A stretch of DNA of 64,000 nucleotides from Priestia koreensis (GCF_001274935.1 NZ_LILC01000023.1:62001-126000), one strand, 5' to 3'; positions 27,383 to 36,464 are shown, counted from the first letter of the stretch. Numbers and translations are program-made. Notes: a model not told the origin generated them from the letters alone.

Positions 27383-27416
27383 TAGCTGTATGACAGTAAA
27401 TCCGCAGACAACCATG

Positions 27417-27444
27417 ACCACTTCTATCTTCTTGTCATATACTA
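27417..27444 (+). promoter_or_regulatory. Sigma-K-type promoter (plus strand)
   Basis: AC (27417-27418), 17 bases, CATATACTA (27436-27444), an exact -10 match. It is divergent from the promoter at 27356-27382. Confidence 0.6.
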
Positions 27445-27473
27445 ATAAGAATTTAAAAAGGAGGGAATTTAAT

Positions 27474-28445
27474 TTGTCTACTCGTCCCTATGGATTTCAA
27501 ACGCCAGAAGAGCTAAATATTCACAATCACATTTGCATTCTGCCGTTTGGTGAATATGGCTCTGAAACGCTTGAATATGAGTGGTCAATGGAAGAATTAC
27601 GACCTTATCAGTTTTATTTAGTCAATAACGAACCGGTTGATCGGATGTTTACATCATTTATTTTCAATGCTTATGAAGGTCGAAAAGGTTATTCCATTCA
27701 CCCTATGTACGCGGGCTTTGAACAATTAGCTCAAAAAGAGGACTGGAATTTTATATTAGATCGTTACTTTACGAAAGGATATAATTTTGATGCCCTTTCA
27801 TTAAACACACCGTTTGCACAATATACAGACGTTTGGATCACCATTCCCTATCCGCTTACCTTTCAAGAAAACTTCGGGATGATAAACGGAAGGTTCTATA
27901 ATTTCAAATCACCTGCTGATCGCCTTGATGCGGTTAAATGGTGGATTGACACGTTTCTTGCGCGCTGGAATAGTAGCTTTCATCTACACGATAAGCTACG
28001 CTTAAAAGGCTTCGTATGGCAACGAGGAACCATCCCTAAAGAAGATGAGGAACTGGTAAAAGCGAGTGTTCAATATGTTCGAAGCAAGCAACTCCTATCT
28101 ATGTGGCTTCCGTATTTAAATGGATATGGATGTTATGATATTACGTCTTTTGAATTTGATGTAGCAAGTGCAAGTGCAAATTACTATGGGAATACAGAAA
28201 TATCTTCCGAGTACATTATGCACGTGACCAACTATGCGAAATATCATCGTACAGGTGTTCAAATGATTGCTGGAAAAGGTCCTACATTTAATGCCACTCA
28301 CATTACCGACTATATAGACGGGGCAAGCACTTATGAATATGATAAGGCACTCATTGTCTGTGACTTTGCGAATCAAAACCTACGTGATCTCTATTACAGC
28401 AATCCCTCTTTGTATCAAAGCCTCTATTCGTTCCTCAAAAGTTAA
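27474..28445 (+). CDS. DUF4855-like protein
   Basis: 323 residues from a TTG eight bases after AAGGAGGG. The layout suggests a DUF4855-type fold: VDRMFTSFIFNAYEGRKGYSIHPMYAGFEQL, WNFILDRYFTKGYNFDAL, VWITIPYPLTFQENFG, DRLDAVKWWIDTFLARWNSSF, LRLKGFVWQRG, LSMWLPYLNGYG and FEFDVASASANYYGN. DUF4855 proteins look like TIM-barrel glycoside-hydrolase relatives of unknown activity. There is no signal peptide, so it acts in the cytosol or is laid onto the spore from the mother cell. Trimming or transferring spore glycan is a possibility only. The family call is moderate. Confidence 0.65.
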   Translation: MSTRPYGFQTPEELNIHNHICILPFGEYGSETLEYEWSMEELRPYQFYLVNNEPVDRMFTSFIFNAYEGRKGYSIHPMYAGFEQLAQKEDWNFILDRYFTKGYNFDALSLNTPFAQYTDVWITIPYPLTFQENFGMINGRFYNFKSPADRLDAVKWWIDTFLARWNSSFHLHDKLRLKGFVWQRGTIPKEDEELVKASVQYVRSKQLLSMWLPYLNGYGCYDITSFEFDVASASANYYGNTEISSEYIMHVTNYAKYHRTGVQMIAGKGPTFNATHITDYIDGASTYEYDKALIVCDFANQNLRDLYYSNPSLYQSLYSFLKS

Positions 28446-28491
28446 AAAACGGAGGGAGTACCTATCTACAGGTGCTCCCTCCGTTTTTTAT
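28443..28491. terminator. Bidirectional intrinsic terminator
   Basis: AAAACGGAGGGAG pairs with CTCCCTCCGTTTT with A/T runs outside and a small inner CCT/AGG stem. Confidence 0.85.
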
Positions 28492-29471
28492 AGCTGTTCG
28501 TATATCGCTAGTAGCTGCTCAATGACGACATCACTACTGTGATACGTTTCGACATATTTACGCCCCTGCTCTCCGTGCGTTCGTCTTAAAGATGGGTTTT
28601 CTAAAAGTTTCTTCACCTGATCGTATAGCGTATCAGGATTTGCATTCACGATTGGCAGTTCACTTGGAAAACGTGAAACTAAATCTTCCCGAATGTAGGT
28701 GACAACCGGTTTGCCTAGCGCCATTGTTTCTACGCTAAGCAGACCATGTGACCCACACAATACTTGATCAATAACAAGATCTGCTTCCTTATACAGCTCA
28801 ATCGCTTCTGAATGCTTAAGCTTTTCGATGCGCTTGTAGTCAAAATCATACTCTTTTCTCAATCGCTCAATGGCTTTCTCAACGTGCGCTGTTCCTTTAA
28901 AATCTGGATTTGTTGGGGCATGTAAAATCAAAGGACGCTTTTTCGTTGGATCAGGATAGGCAGGGGTAAATTGAGAAAGATCGATCGCAATTGGCACGAC
29001 GTGAACGTGATCGTAATAGTTTTCAACGTACGGAACCATTTCATAATCCTGTACAATCGCTTGCTTAATATAGCGGGTCATTTTAGTTAACCTTTCATGC
29101 ATCACTTTATTAGGAGGTGAATCACCTGTGTATACATATGGATTGTGGATACGGGCTATATCATGAAACCGTACATCATTTCCCCAATGATGCATCACCA
29201 TTTTCTTACCTAATCGCGCAATCTTTTCTAAATCTTCAAAACCTGGTGACAACGTCGTTCCATAGTGAAAATGAAACACGTCGAACGCCCGAATGATGTT
29301 TTCACGTTCCTGCTCAATCGTCTGTTCATCCGTATTGACTAAATGATCCTCATACCCTAAATAGGAGTGAAAGGTATTGTATCCAATTGAATAGTGACCC
29401 TTCTTTTGCAGTGCTTCACTTAAGATACCCATTTGACCTGCAATTTCCGTTGTCCCATGGAAAACCTTCAT
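28488..29471 (-). CDS. GT4-type glycosyltransferase (paralogue 3)
   Basis: 327 residues. It is the same length as, and nearly colinear with, the gene at 26352: MKVFHGTTEIAGQMGILSEAL, VFHFHYGTTLSPG, MVMHHWGNDVRFHD, VQDYEMVPYVENYYDHVHVVPIAIDL, LILHAPTNPDFKGTAHVEKAIERLR, ADLVIDQVLCGSHGLLSVETMALGKPVVTYI. It is the last gene of a four-gene operon with the SDR epimerase, Gfo/Idh and DegT enzymes. It abuts the epimerase stop codon. A likely role is to add the sugar produced by that operon. Confidence 0.85.
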   Translation of the reverse strand: MKVFHGTTEIAGQMGILSEALQKKGHYSIGYNTFHSYLGYEDHLVNTDEQTIEQERENIIRAFDVFHFHYGTTLSPGFEDLEKIARLGKKMVMHHWGNDVRFHDIARIHNPYVYTGDSPPNKVMHERLTKMTRYIKQAIVQDYEMVPYVENYYDHVHVVPIAIDLSQFTPAYPDPTKKRPLILHAPTNPDFKGTAHVEKAIERLRKEYDFDYKRIEKLKHSEAIELYKEADLVIDQVLCGSHGLLSVETMALGKPVVTYIREDLVSRFPSELPIVNANPDTLYDQVKKLLENPSLRRTHGEQGRKYVETYHSSDVVIEQLLAIYEQL

Positions 29472-30413
29472 TTAATACTCCCCTTTTAACCATTCATACG
29501 TTTTTTGAAGACCTTCCGTAAGCGTATGATTATTTTTCCAACTCAATTCAGCCTGTATCTTTGCAATATCCATTCTCCGTCTCATTACTACGTCCACTCT
29601 GCGTTTTGGAAGAAACTCTAAGCTTCCTTTTTTGTTCGTTACTTCTTGAATACATTTGGCAAGCTGTAGTACGTTCGTTTCAACACCTGTTCCTACATTA
29701 TATACCCCACCAATGGAGCGATCATCTAGTGCCGCTATATAGGTTGCTTCTATGGCATCTTCTACGAAGGTAAAATCTCGGGTTTGCTTTCCATCACCAA
29801 AAATGGCTAACGGTTCCCCTTCTTCAGCTGCTTCAAAAAACTTTGCGACAACTCCACAATACGGATTTGTAATAAGCTGCCCTGGTCCATATACGTTGGA
29901 AAAACGAAGCGTTACGACTGGGAGCTGATAGAGGTGATAGTAAACCTGTGCATAATGCTCGGTTGAAAATTTACTTGCCGAATACGGTAGTTTAATGTTG
30001 TAGTAAGTTTCAGGTGTTGGAAGAATCTCCGCATCACCATATACAGAAGCCGTGGAGGCATAGACAAATCGTTTTAACTTTTTGGCATACTGATGCGCAT
30101 GCTGAAGCAGCAAGTAGCCTCCATACATATTTGTCAAAAAATCTTCATTTACGTTCTCAACTGAATTAACTAAGTTTTTACATGCAAAGTGAAACACATA
30201 ATCTACTTTTGGCAGTACGTCCTTTAGCAAACCTTCGTTCGTAATGCTTTCTTCATAAAATGTAATCTTCGTGGATGTAGGAATGGCCGCCTTATTGCCG
30301 GTTGCAAGGTTATCAATGACATAGATATGGTCAGCTTCTTTCAGTAGCCGTTTTACAAGCTGTGAACCGAGAAAACCTGCCCCTCCCGTCACTAAAATGG
30401 TGCCCATGCTCAT
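29472..30413 (-). CDS. NAD-dependent epimerase/dehydratase (extended SDR)
   Basis: 313 residues. TILVTGGAGFLGSQLV is the N-terminal NAD-binding motif. YASTASVYGDAEILPTPETYYNIKLPYSASKFSTEHYAQVYYHLY holds the catalytic S/T and YxxxK. LRFSNVYGPGQ and GDGKQTRDFTFVEDAI are typical of GalE/WbpP-like sugar-nucleotide 4-epimerases. The operon context suggests a UDP-N-acetyl-sugar substrate, but SDR specificity cannot be read here. The start is tentatively the ATG at 30413; a second in-frame ATG follows at 30407. Confidence 0.85.
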   Translation of the reverse strand: MSMGTILVTGGAGFLGSQLVKRLLKEADHIYVIDNLATGNKAAIPTSTKITFYEESITNEGLLKDVLPKVDYVFHFACKNLVNSVENVNEDFLTNMYGGYLLLQHAHQYAKKLKRFVYASTASVYGDAEILPTPETYYNIKLPYSASKFSTEHYAQVYYHLYQLPVVTLRFSNVYGPGQLITNPYCGVVAKFFEAAEEGEPLAIFGDGKQTRDFTFVEDAIEATYIAALDDRSIGGVYNVGTGVETNVLQLAKCIQEVTNKKGSLEFLPKRRVDVVMRRRMDIAKIQAELSWKNNHTLTEGLQKTYEWLKGEY

Positions 30414-30419
30414 AACGAA

Positions 30420-31487
30420 TCAATCTCCCTTTCTCTTCATGTGTGCGGTTGAAAAATGATCAAGAGGCAGTGTCACGATCTTTTGCTCGAGAGCAGATTG
30501 ATAGAGAGCAAAAATGGTCTCTAACGCCTTCTTTCCTTCTGTTCCATTTACTAACGGTGTTCCTATCTGGGTGTTAATCACTTCTAAAAACTGTTGGTAC
30601 ATGGATAGATGCTCCGAATGATCATTAAGCAGCTCGTTCACATCAGAATCGTTTTCTTCTCCATCTACGTACCATCTTGTAATAATATCTAGACCTGAAC
30701 CCTCTATTGAAATGGTACCTTTTTCACCAAATATGGAAAGCGAATAACCAATGTTGTTTGGTTGGGTGATAACATTTGCTTCGATGATCCCCTTTGCTTC
30801 ATTTTCAAACGTTAACACACCTAGTGCGACGTCTTCTGTTTCTTTAACAGATAGATACCGTGAAATATCCCCATATACAGATTTCACATCACCGAGAAAC
30901 CACTGCAATAAATCAATGACGTGAATGCCTTGATTGATCAGCATTCCACCATCTTTTTCCCAATCTCCGCGCCAAGGAGCTGATGTATAATATTCTTCAG
31001 AGCGATTAATTCGCATACTGGCTACCCCTAAGTACGGTTTTCCAATTTTTCCGCTCGTCACGACTTCTTTAATTTTTTGCATCATAGGACGAAAGCGCAT
31101 TTGATGACAAACCATCACGTGTCGATTATGCTTTTTTCCCCATTCAATAATGTCATTAGCATCTTTAATGGATAAAGCAAGCGGCTTTTCAATAATAACG
31201 TGCTTACCATGTTCGATCGCTTCCTTTGCAATGGGGGCGTGTAGCAAAGAAGACGTCGCAATAATAATGACATCAATGGAGGAATCTTTCATCATATGGT
31301 GATAGTCTCCGTAATGATTAATACTCGAATTTTCCCCAGCGCTCTCTTGATATAAAGAGGCTGCTTGTTTCATTCGCTCCTCTTGTATATCACTAACAGC
31401 TACAAGACACGCATTCGGACATTTAGAAAGGCTTTGAATGTGCCGCTTTGAAATATAGCCGCAGCCAATTAAACCAAATGTAGTCAA
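30420..31487 (-). CDS. Gfo/Idh/MocA sugar-nucleotide dehydrogenase
   Basis: 355 residues. The Rossmann start is FGLIGCGYISKRHIQSLS; the family signature EKPLALSIKDA carries the catalytic-region lysine near residue 100. The C-terminal domain includes CHQMRFRPMMQKIK, SAPWRGDWEKDGGMLINQGIHVIDLLQWFLGD with the conserved D and H of GnnA/WbpB-like enzymes. These oxidise the 3-hydroxyl of UDP-GlcNAc or UDP-GlcNAcA before transamination. The DegT gene immediately upstream, four bases away, would use the 3-keto product. Substrate is inferred from context. Confidence 0.85.
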   Translation of the reverse strand: MTTFGLIGCGYISKRHIQSLSKCPNACLVAVSDIQEERMKQAASLYQESAGENSSINHYGDYHHMMKDSSIDVIIIATSSLLHAPIAKEAIEHGKHVIIEKPLALSIKDANDIIEWGKKHNRHVMVCHQMRFRPMMQKIKEVVTSGKIGKPYLGVASMRINRSEEYYTSAPWRGDWEKDGGMLINQGIHVIDLLQWFLGDVKSVYGDISRYLSVKETEDVALGVLTFENEAKGIIEANVITQPNNIGYSLSIFGEKGTISIEGSGLDIITRWYVDGEENDSDVNELLNDHSEHLSMYQQFLEVINTQIGTPLVNGTEGKKALETIFALYQSALEQKIVTLPLDHFSTAHMKRKGD

Positions 31488-31491
31488 GCAC

Positions 31492-32595
31492 TTACACCTC
31501 CTTTACAGATAAAAGCACGCCAATAACCTCATCTTGTTCTTCTTTCGTGATGAACGGATCAAGTGGAATAGCAAACAGCGTTTCAGATAAATGCTCGGAT
31601 ACAGGAAAGTCACCTTTTTTATAGGAAAGATCTGCGTATACTTCTTGCAAATGAAGACATTGCGGATAGTACACACCGCTTTGAATATCATGTTCAGCAA
31701 GCTTCTCCATAATTTCCTTGCGTTGCGTTGATCCTAAGCAAAAGAGGTGATAAATATGGGTGAGATGATCGAATTCTTTTGGAGGAGTGAACAAAGGATG
31801 GTTGGCTAAATGCGAACGATAATAGGCAGCATGCTCTCTCCGCTTTTCGTTCCACGTATCAATTTTGTCTAATACAATCAGCAGAATGGCTGCATGGATT
31901 TCATCTAATCGACTGTTATAGCCGATGGAATCGTGGTAATACTTTTTCGATGTTCCGTGCATTCGTAACTTCCGAATACGCGCTGCTAGCTGTTCGTTAG
32001 AGGTCGTAATAATTCCACCGTCTCCTAACGTTCCAAGGTTTTTTGTTGGAAAAAAGGAAAAGCAAGCCACGTCTCCTAGGCTTCCTGTACGGCGTCCTTT
32101 ATAAGAAGAGCCGAACGCCTGACATGCGTCCTCAATCACATATAATTGATGTTTTTTCGCAATTTCCACAATGTCATCCATCTCGGCTGGCTGACCGAAT
32201 AAATGGACCGGAATAATGGCCTTCGTCGCGGAAGTAATGGCCTTTTCTAGTTTTTTTGGATCGAGATTATAGGTGATCGGATCGACGTCAACAAATACCG
32301 GTGTTGCTCCTACGCGTGAAATGGCTTCTGCACTCGCGAAAAAAGTAAACGGTGTCGTAATCACTTCGTCTCCACTTTTAATACCAAGAGCGTCTAGGGT
32401 TAAGACAAGCGCATCTGTTCCGTTCCCAACGGCTACCGCTTCTTTTACACCTAACTTTTGGGCAATTTTCTCTTCTAACTCTTTTACCTTTGGCCCTAAA
32501 ATATATTGCCCCCCGTCAATGACCCCTTCAATTTCTTTTAAAATATCGTCCTTAATAGATTGAAATTGTCTTTTTAAGTCTACTAAGCTGATCAT
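31492..32595 (-). CDS. DegT/DnrJ/EryC1/StrS sugar aminotransferase
   Basis: 367 residues from the ATG at 32595, six bases after AAGGAG; an in-frame ATG at 32613 would place that site inside the gene. This is a PLP aminotransferase for keto-sugar nucleotides: SLVDLKRQFQSIKDDIL, GNGTDALVLTLDALGI, DEVITTPFTFFASAEAI, YVIEDACQAFGSSYKGRRTGSLGD, and the PLP lysine in FSFFPTKNLGTLGDGG near residue 185, then GYNSRLDEIHAAIL. It is closest in pattern to WbpE/GnnB-like 3-aminotransferases. It heads the four-gene operon under a good sigma-K-type promoter. Confidence 0.9.
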   Translation of the reverse strand: MISLVDLKRQFQSIKDDILKEIEGVIDGGQYILGPKVKELEEKIAQKLGVKEAVAVGNGTDALVLTLDALGIKSGDEVITTPFTFFASAEAISRVGATPVFVDVDPITYNLDPKKLEKAITSATKAIIPVHLFGQPAEMDDIVEIAKKHQLYVIEDACQAFGSSYKGRRTGSLGDVACFSFFPTKNLGTLGDGGIITTSNEQLAARIRKLRMHGTSKKYYHDSIGYNSRLDEIHAAILLIVLDKIDTWNEKRREHAAYYRSHLANHPLFTPPKEFDHLTHIYHLFCLGSTQRKEIMEKLAEHDIQSGVYYPQCLHLQEVYADLSYKKGDFPVSEHLSETLFAIPLDPFITKEEQDEVIGVLLSVKEV

Positions 32596-32731
32596 AGCAG
32601 TCTCCTTTTTCATATAAGTCGTGTCGTGTTGCTCGTTTTTGAATGCCTGTGTCCTGCATCAGGTCATTTTCACGAAAACAAATGGAAATTTTCGGGCATA
32701 GAATTTCTCTATCACATTCACCCAATCACAA

Positions 32732-32758
32732 TAAGCTATGTAAAAAACGTTTGGTGGT
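32732..32758 (-). promoter_or_regulatory. Sigma-K-type promoter of the sugar-nucleotide operon
   Basis: On the minus strand AC (32758-32757), 16 bases, CATAGCTTA (32740-32732). All consensus positions match. Confidence 0.6.
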
Positions 32759-32835
32759 CACGGCAATCAACCATCCTTCGTCATTTATTTCTGCATTATA
32801 TTCACCTTGGATGAAAAATGACCCTTTTCCATGAC

Positions 32836-32862
32836 ACCTTTATACAGATTGAAAATAGTATG
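32836..32862 (+). promoter_or_regulatory. Sigma-K-type promoter of the small spore-type genes
   Basis: AC (32836-32837), 16 bases, AATAGTATG (32854-32862). It resembles the collagen-gene promoter and is weaker than consensus at the first and last -10 bases. Confidence 0.45.
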
Positions 32863-32908
32863 TAATAAGCGGCATGGCTAACTTAACAACCATCAGAAAG
32901 GAGGTACT

Positions 32909-33583
32909 ATGAGTATGGAAGAAAAAGAAAACGTATGTATACGCGTGCCCAAAATTTATGATTGGATTAATCGTCATGTCCACTTATCCATCATAGGTTT
33001 TAGCTTATGTGAAAACCCTCCTGCAGGAGATGATCAATACAATGTGGCAATCGGAGATTTATGTGAGCTGTTTCATCACCGTGAAGGAATTGACTGCTTT
33101 TTAAGCGATTCATACGGAGAACCGATTTCGCTTGAAGAATTATCGGACATGATTACCATACGGCGTCATTCAACGGTAGCTGTTACTCTTCCAAACGGAG
33201 AGACGGTTCATCTAGAAAAAGTCAGCGCAACCGTTACAGGATTTATTACGCTAGAGATTGAAGATGACTGTGGCTGCGTACTCTCTTCCAATCCAACCCC
33301 ATTCACCACTACCCAGCGCTTACTGCTTTGTGCCCCACACGGAACGAGAATTATACCTGTAATCTCGTCTTTCCAATGTGATCCTGTCGTCATTTGTGAT
33401 CATGCCATTCAACAAATTCAAATTGACCTTGATTTTTGTTTGGATGTCACGAGTGAAGCGACTGTTCGAATTGAGCTCGAGGCGAATGAGTGCGCCCCAA
33501 GAAAAGATACAAAACCTGTACCTCTCTGCAAGGAGTACATTCCGCAGTGCTCTTGCTTGTTGCTCCATGAAAACACGAACTAA
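32909..33583 (+). CDS. Spore-type protein beginning with a VPKIYDWI motif
   Basis: 224 residues; AGGAGG precedes the ATG at 32909, and an ATG at 32915 is an alternative. The chain opens CIRVPKIYDWINRHVHLSI, a motif I recall from proteins of spore formers without assigned activity. The middle is beta-rich (HSTVAVTLPNGETVHLEKVSATVTGFITLEIEDDCGC). Cysteines cluster toward the end (CDPVVICDH, CAPRKD, CKEYIPQCSCLLL). No signal peptide. A structural coat or exosporium role is inferred from cysteines, promoter and neighbours. It forms an operon with the next gene. Confidence 0.7.
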   Translation: MSMEEKENVCIRVPKIYDWINRHVHLSIIGFSLCENPPAGDDQYNVAIGDLCELFHHREGIDCFLSDSYGEPISLEELSDMITIRRHSTVAVTLPNGETVHLEKVSATVTGFITLEIEDDCGCVLSSNPTPFTTTQRLLLCAPHGTRIIPVISSFQCDPVVICDHAIQQIQIDLDFCLDVTSEATVRIELEANECAPRKDTKPVPLCKEYIPQCSCLLLHENTN

Positions 33584-33605
33584 ATGAAACAAAGGAGGAT
33601 GTTAC

Positions 33606-33902
33606 ATGAGTTATGCTAACGTACGGTTCAAACGTTCAAACTGCGTTGACCCTACCCCTATTATCCCTTGTTGTATTCCAAGCTTTGTCGAAAAATTTAT
33701 TAATGAAGATGTCGATATACGAACAAAGTCTGGAGATGTCATTCGGGGCATTATTACAAACGTTAATCAAGAAGAATGCTATATTTGCATCGTTGTACCA
33801 GAGCTTATTTCTCCATTTGTCGCTTCGAAGCTAATTGTATTAGATGGAAACCAAGTCGAAAGTATTTCCGCTCTTGTTGATGGAGATACAACGTGCATTT
33901 AA
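33606..33902 (+). CDS. Small Sm-like-fold spore-type protein
   Basis: 98 residues; AAAGGAGG lies seven bases before the ATG, 22 bases after the previous stop. An N-terminal Cys/Pro stretch (SNCVDPTPIIPCCIP) precedes a short beta-barrel-like unit, FINEDVDIRTKSGDVIRGIITNVNQEECYICIVV, reminiscent of DUF2642/YuzF-like small spore proteins. The end contains a further Cys. Function unknown; co-expression with the gene at 32909 suggests they act together in the spore envelope. Confidence 0.65.
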   Translation: MSYANVRFKRSNCVDPTPIIPCCIPSFVEKFINEDVDIRTKSGDVIRGIITNVNQEECYICIVVPELISPFVASKLIVLDGNQVESISALVDGDTTCI

Positions 33903-33935
33903 CAAAAAAGGAGTGATTTTCACTCCTTTTTTACG
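33903..33935. terminator. Bidirectional intrinsic terminator
   Basis: AAAAAAGGAGTG pairs with CACTCCTTTTTT around a 5-base loop. Confidence 0.85.
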
Positions 33936-34640
33936 TTAGTTCACGAAAATTTTATAATCTATGTGGTAACCGATAGGCTGAGAGACTCGCTTTAACACTG
34001 CCGTTCCGTGCATGCTAGAATGATGGGTTTGATCACTATAGCGAATGTGTACATAATTCTTCTTTGAGCACGACCATAACCTCATTCCACTCCGGAGACA
34101 GCGTTTCTGAAAATCAACGTCTTCTCCTATATTAAGCGATGCAAAGGGAATCTTCTCTGAAACTTCTTTTCTAAACGAAAGCGTCGCTCCCGTTAAGCAT
34201 CGCTGGGTGGGAAAATCAGCAGCGCTCACTTCCATATTTTCTTGTCCTGGTTGAAACAAAGAAAGTAGTTCATCCTCCTCAAAGTATGTATAAATGGCTG
34301 CTTTCCCTACAACGTCTGCATCTGTTTCTTTAAAAGATGACTCCACTTCTGTTAAATAAAAAGGGCCGTAAAAATCGTCATCATCAAACTTGCTGATCAC
34401 GGAATAACTAGCCTCACTAGCAGCCAGATTTAGGCATTCTCCGAGCGTCGCGCTTTCATGATGAACGTATACCCGAATATTATGATGTAGCGATGCCCTT
34501 TTCTTCCATTCCCCGACATCCATCGTTGAATGATTTAAGACAACAATCATCTCCTTCTCGGCCTTGGTTTGGTGCTCAAAATTCGTGAATACATTTTCAA
34601 TCAAATGATCCCGATTCGTTACGGTCACAACGGTTATCAT
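33936..34640 (-). CDS. Family 2 glycosyltransferase
   Basis: 234 residues from the ATG at 34640, six bases after AGGGGGG; the longer upstream frame would bury that site. This is a single GT-A domain: MITVVTVTNRDHLIENVFTNFEHQT, LGECLNLAASEASYSVISKFDDDDFYGPFYL with the DxD-type metal site, then CLTGATLSFRKEV and a GEDVDFQKRC acceptor-side motif. No membrane segment. Sugar donor unknown. It is divergent from the tandem GT2 gene. Confidence 0.8.
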   Translation of the reverse strand: MITVVTVTNRDHLIENVFTNFEHQTKAEKEMIVVLNHSTMDVGEWKKRASLHHNIRVYVHHESATLGECLNLAASEASYSVISKFDDDDFYGPFYLTEVESSFKETDADVVGKAAIYTYFEEDELLSLFQPGQENMEVSAADFPTQRCLTGATLSFRKEVSEKIPFASLNIGEDVDFQKRCLRSGMRLWSCSKKNYVHIRYSDQTHHSSMHGTAVLKRVSQPIGYHIDYKIFVN

Positions 34641-34686
34641 GGCTGTCCCCCCTGTCATGTCAGGCTTCTTCCTCACATTCACTGTT

Positions 34687-34727
34687 ACCAAATTCCGCAT
34701 CTACCATATATATATAAAGGCACAAGT
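34687..34727. promoter_or_regulatory. Overlapping divergent sigma-K-type promoters
   Basis: Plus strand: AC (34687-34688), 16 bases, CATATATAT (34705-34713). Minus strand: AC (34727-34726), 15 bases, TATATGGTA (34710-34702). The two -10 elements overlap, so the divergent glycosyltransferase genes may compete for polymerase. Confidence 0.4.
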
Positions 34728-34751
34728 CTTTTTAGAAAGGAATAATGTTGA

Positions 34752-36428
34752 ATGACCCTTTTTGTAGAACGTGATATGAGTAAAAAACTAGTGGTCGTCA
34801 TTCCAGCGATGGATGAGAGTGATACGATTGGTGGCGTACTAGCAGAAGTCAACCGATTGCAGCCAGATGAAGTCGTCGTTGTTGTTAACGGCGCGACGGA
34901 CGAAACAGCGGATATCGCCAGAGACTACGGAGCAACGGTAATCGAGTATGAGGAGCGCCTTGGAAATGACGTCGGACGTGCGGTAGGCGCTATCCATTCC
35001 ATTGATGCAGATATTTACCTTTTTACAGATGCAGATATCGCCATTGAAGCAGAGCACCTTCTCCCTTTCATTACCGACATTGAAGACGGTGCAGGAATGA
35101 CGTTAAATGCAATCGATTGGGTAGCTCGTCACCCATCTCCAGATGAACCGTGTATCGACCGCTATTTATCAAACATCATCCAAGGTCGACTTGATCTCGG
35201 TCTTGAAAATCTTCTCACCATTCCCCATGCGCTAAGTAAAAAGGCAATTGAAGAAATTGGTGTTGAATCTCTCGCGAACCCTCAGCTCGCGACATGCATT
35301 GCCATCGAAAAAAAGGTAAAAATCCGCGTGTCGAATGACATTGACGTGCTCTCTGTGAATAAAACGCGAACGGACCACCGAAAAAAGCTCTTTGAAGTGA
35401 TGCCTGAAGCCTATCAGCGTATTCACGGAGATACGTTAGAAGCGTTTCAATATTTAATAGATGAATACGGACCACGCTTACACTTTCCTACCCATCGGAA
35501 ACGAGTAGTGACGAAAGAAACATTAGAAGATTTAAGAGGTCAATGGCAAAAACATGGAACGAAGGGGCTTGCTGAGGTATCTTTTATCGTTCCGATTTCT
35601 CGTCACTCCACTTATCTTCGTCATTTATTAAAAGCACTTGTAAAAACACATGGGGAAATCATTCCGATTATTTACGGAAATAAAACGGAAAAGGTAGTAA
35701 GAGTTTTAGAGGAATTAAATCTACCATACTTTATTTCTTCTCAAATTCGTGACTATGGGACGGCCTTCCGTTTAGGTGCCGAGGTTGCTTCGAAAAATAC
35801 CCTCGTGTTTCATGAAGCCGCCATTCCGGTCGATATCGAGGAGCTCCTCATGATGGCAAGACGGGTGATGAACAAAGAAACCGATATTGCCTTAAATGAT
35901 CAAAGTGACTTTGCCGGAAAGCTTGAAGGCATGAACGCCCTGCACATGGCCAATCATTTTATTAACATTACGTGTAAAATGAACTCATTTAAGACATCCG
36001 CCTTGACGATCTCTCCTTTTGTGATGACAAATGAGGTGCTAGAGACGATCGGAAAAGATTCGCTTTATAATTTGTGCATCGCGCACATTCGAGCTACGCA
36101 GACAAACCTTAGAATGCAGCAGGTCGTCAAAATTGATTACCTTCGCCGCATTAATCCCGTCACGCTTGAAAAAGTGTTTAATCCTGAAAAGATCCTCGGA
36201 GATATTTTAGAAGGAATTGACTATTGGAATCAAATGAACGGATTTAGAGGAGGATTTACAGACGGAAAACGAAACCGCGCTGTATTTGAAGGAATTCCAC
36301 GCTATTACAAAACAACGCTTCCTGACCAAAGCGATCTCTTAACAGAAGAAGAAGCTTTCTATTGGTTAGAAGGTGAAAAAGAAACAAATGAAGTAGTCTT
36401 TGTTAAAAAACGAACGTCCTTCTCCTAG
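34752..36428 (+). CDS. Tandem GT2 protein with degenerate second domain
   Basis: 558 residues. The first GT-A domain (about 10-230) has KLVVVIPAMDESDTIGGVL, EVVVVVNGATDETADIA and IYLFTDADIAIEAEHL with an intact DxD. The second (about 275-480) has VSFIVPISRHSTYLRHLLKAL and, at the matching place, NTLVFHEAAIPVDIEELL where the DxD aspartates are absent. Domain two is thus probably non-catalytic, perhaps an acceptor-binding module. The ATG at 34752 follows GAAAGGA by ten bases; an internal ATG at 34776 lacks a site. It is followed closely by the UDP-sugar dehydrogenase gene. Confidence 0.8.
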   Translation: MTLFVERDMSKKLVVVIPAMDESDTIGGVLAEVNRLQPDEVVVVVNGATDETADIARDYGATVIEYEERLGNDVGRAVGAIHSIDADIYLFTDADIAIEAEHLLPFITDIEDGAGMTLNAIDWVARHPSPDEPCIDRYLSNIIQGRLDLGLENLLTIPHALSKKAIEEIGVESLANPQLATCIAIEKKVKIRVSNDIDVLSVNKTRTDHRKKLFEVMPEAYQRIHGDTLEAFQYLIDEYGPRLHFPTHRKRVVTKETLEDLRGQWQKHGTKGLAEVSFIVPISRHSTYLRHLLKALVKTHGEIIPIIYGNKTEKVVRVLEELNLPYFISSQIRDYGTAFRLGAEVASKNTLVFHEAAIPVDIEELLMMARRVMNKETDIALNDQSDFAGKLEGMNALHMANHFINITCKMNSFKTSALTISPFVMTNEVLETIGKDSLYNLCIAHIRATQTNLRMQQVVKIDYLRRINPVTLEKVFNPEKILGDILEGIDYWNQMNGFRGGFTDGKRNRAVFEGIPRYYKTTLPDQSDLLTEEEAFYWLEGEKETNEVVFVKKRTSFS

Positions 36429-36464
36429 AAAAAGCCTAATTTTCTCATAAATAGGAGGATACCT

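Larger units (their letters stand above)
32596..32908. other. Divergent intergenic region with two sigma-K-type promoters
   Basis: These 313 bases separate the aminotransferase operon and the small spore-type genes. They hold one promoter for each side (32732-32758 minus, 32836-32862 plus). The leader on the minus side is about 130 bases; no RNA element is recognised in it. Confidence 0.55.
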
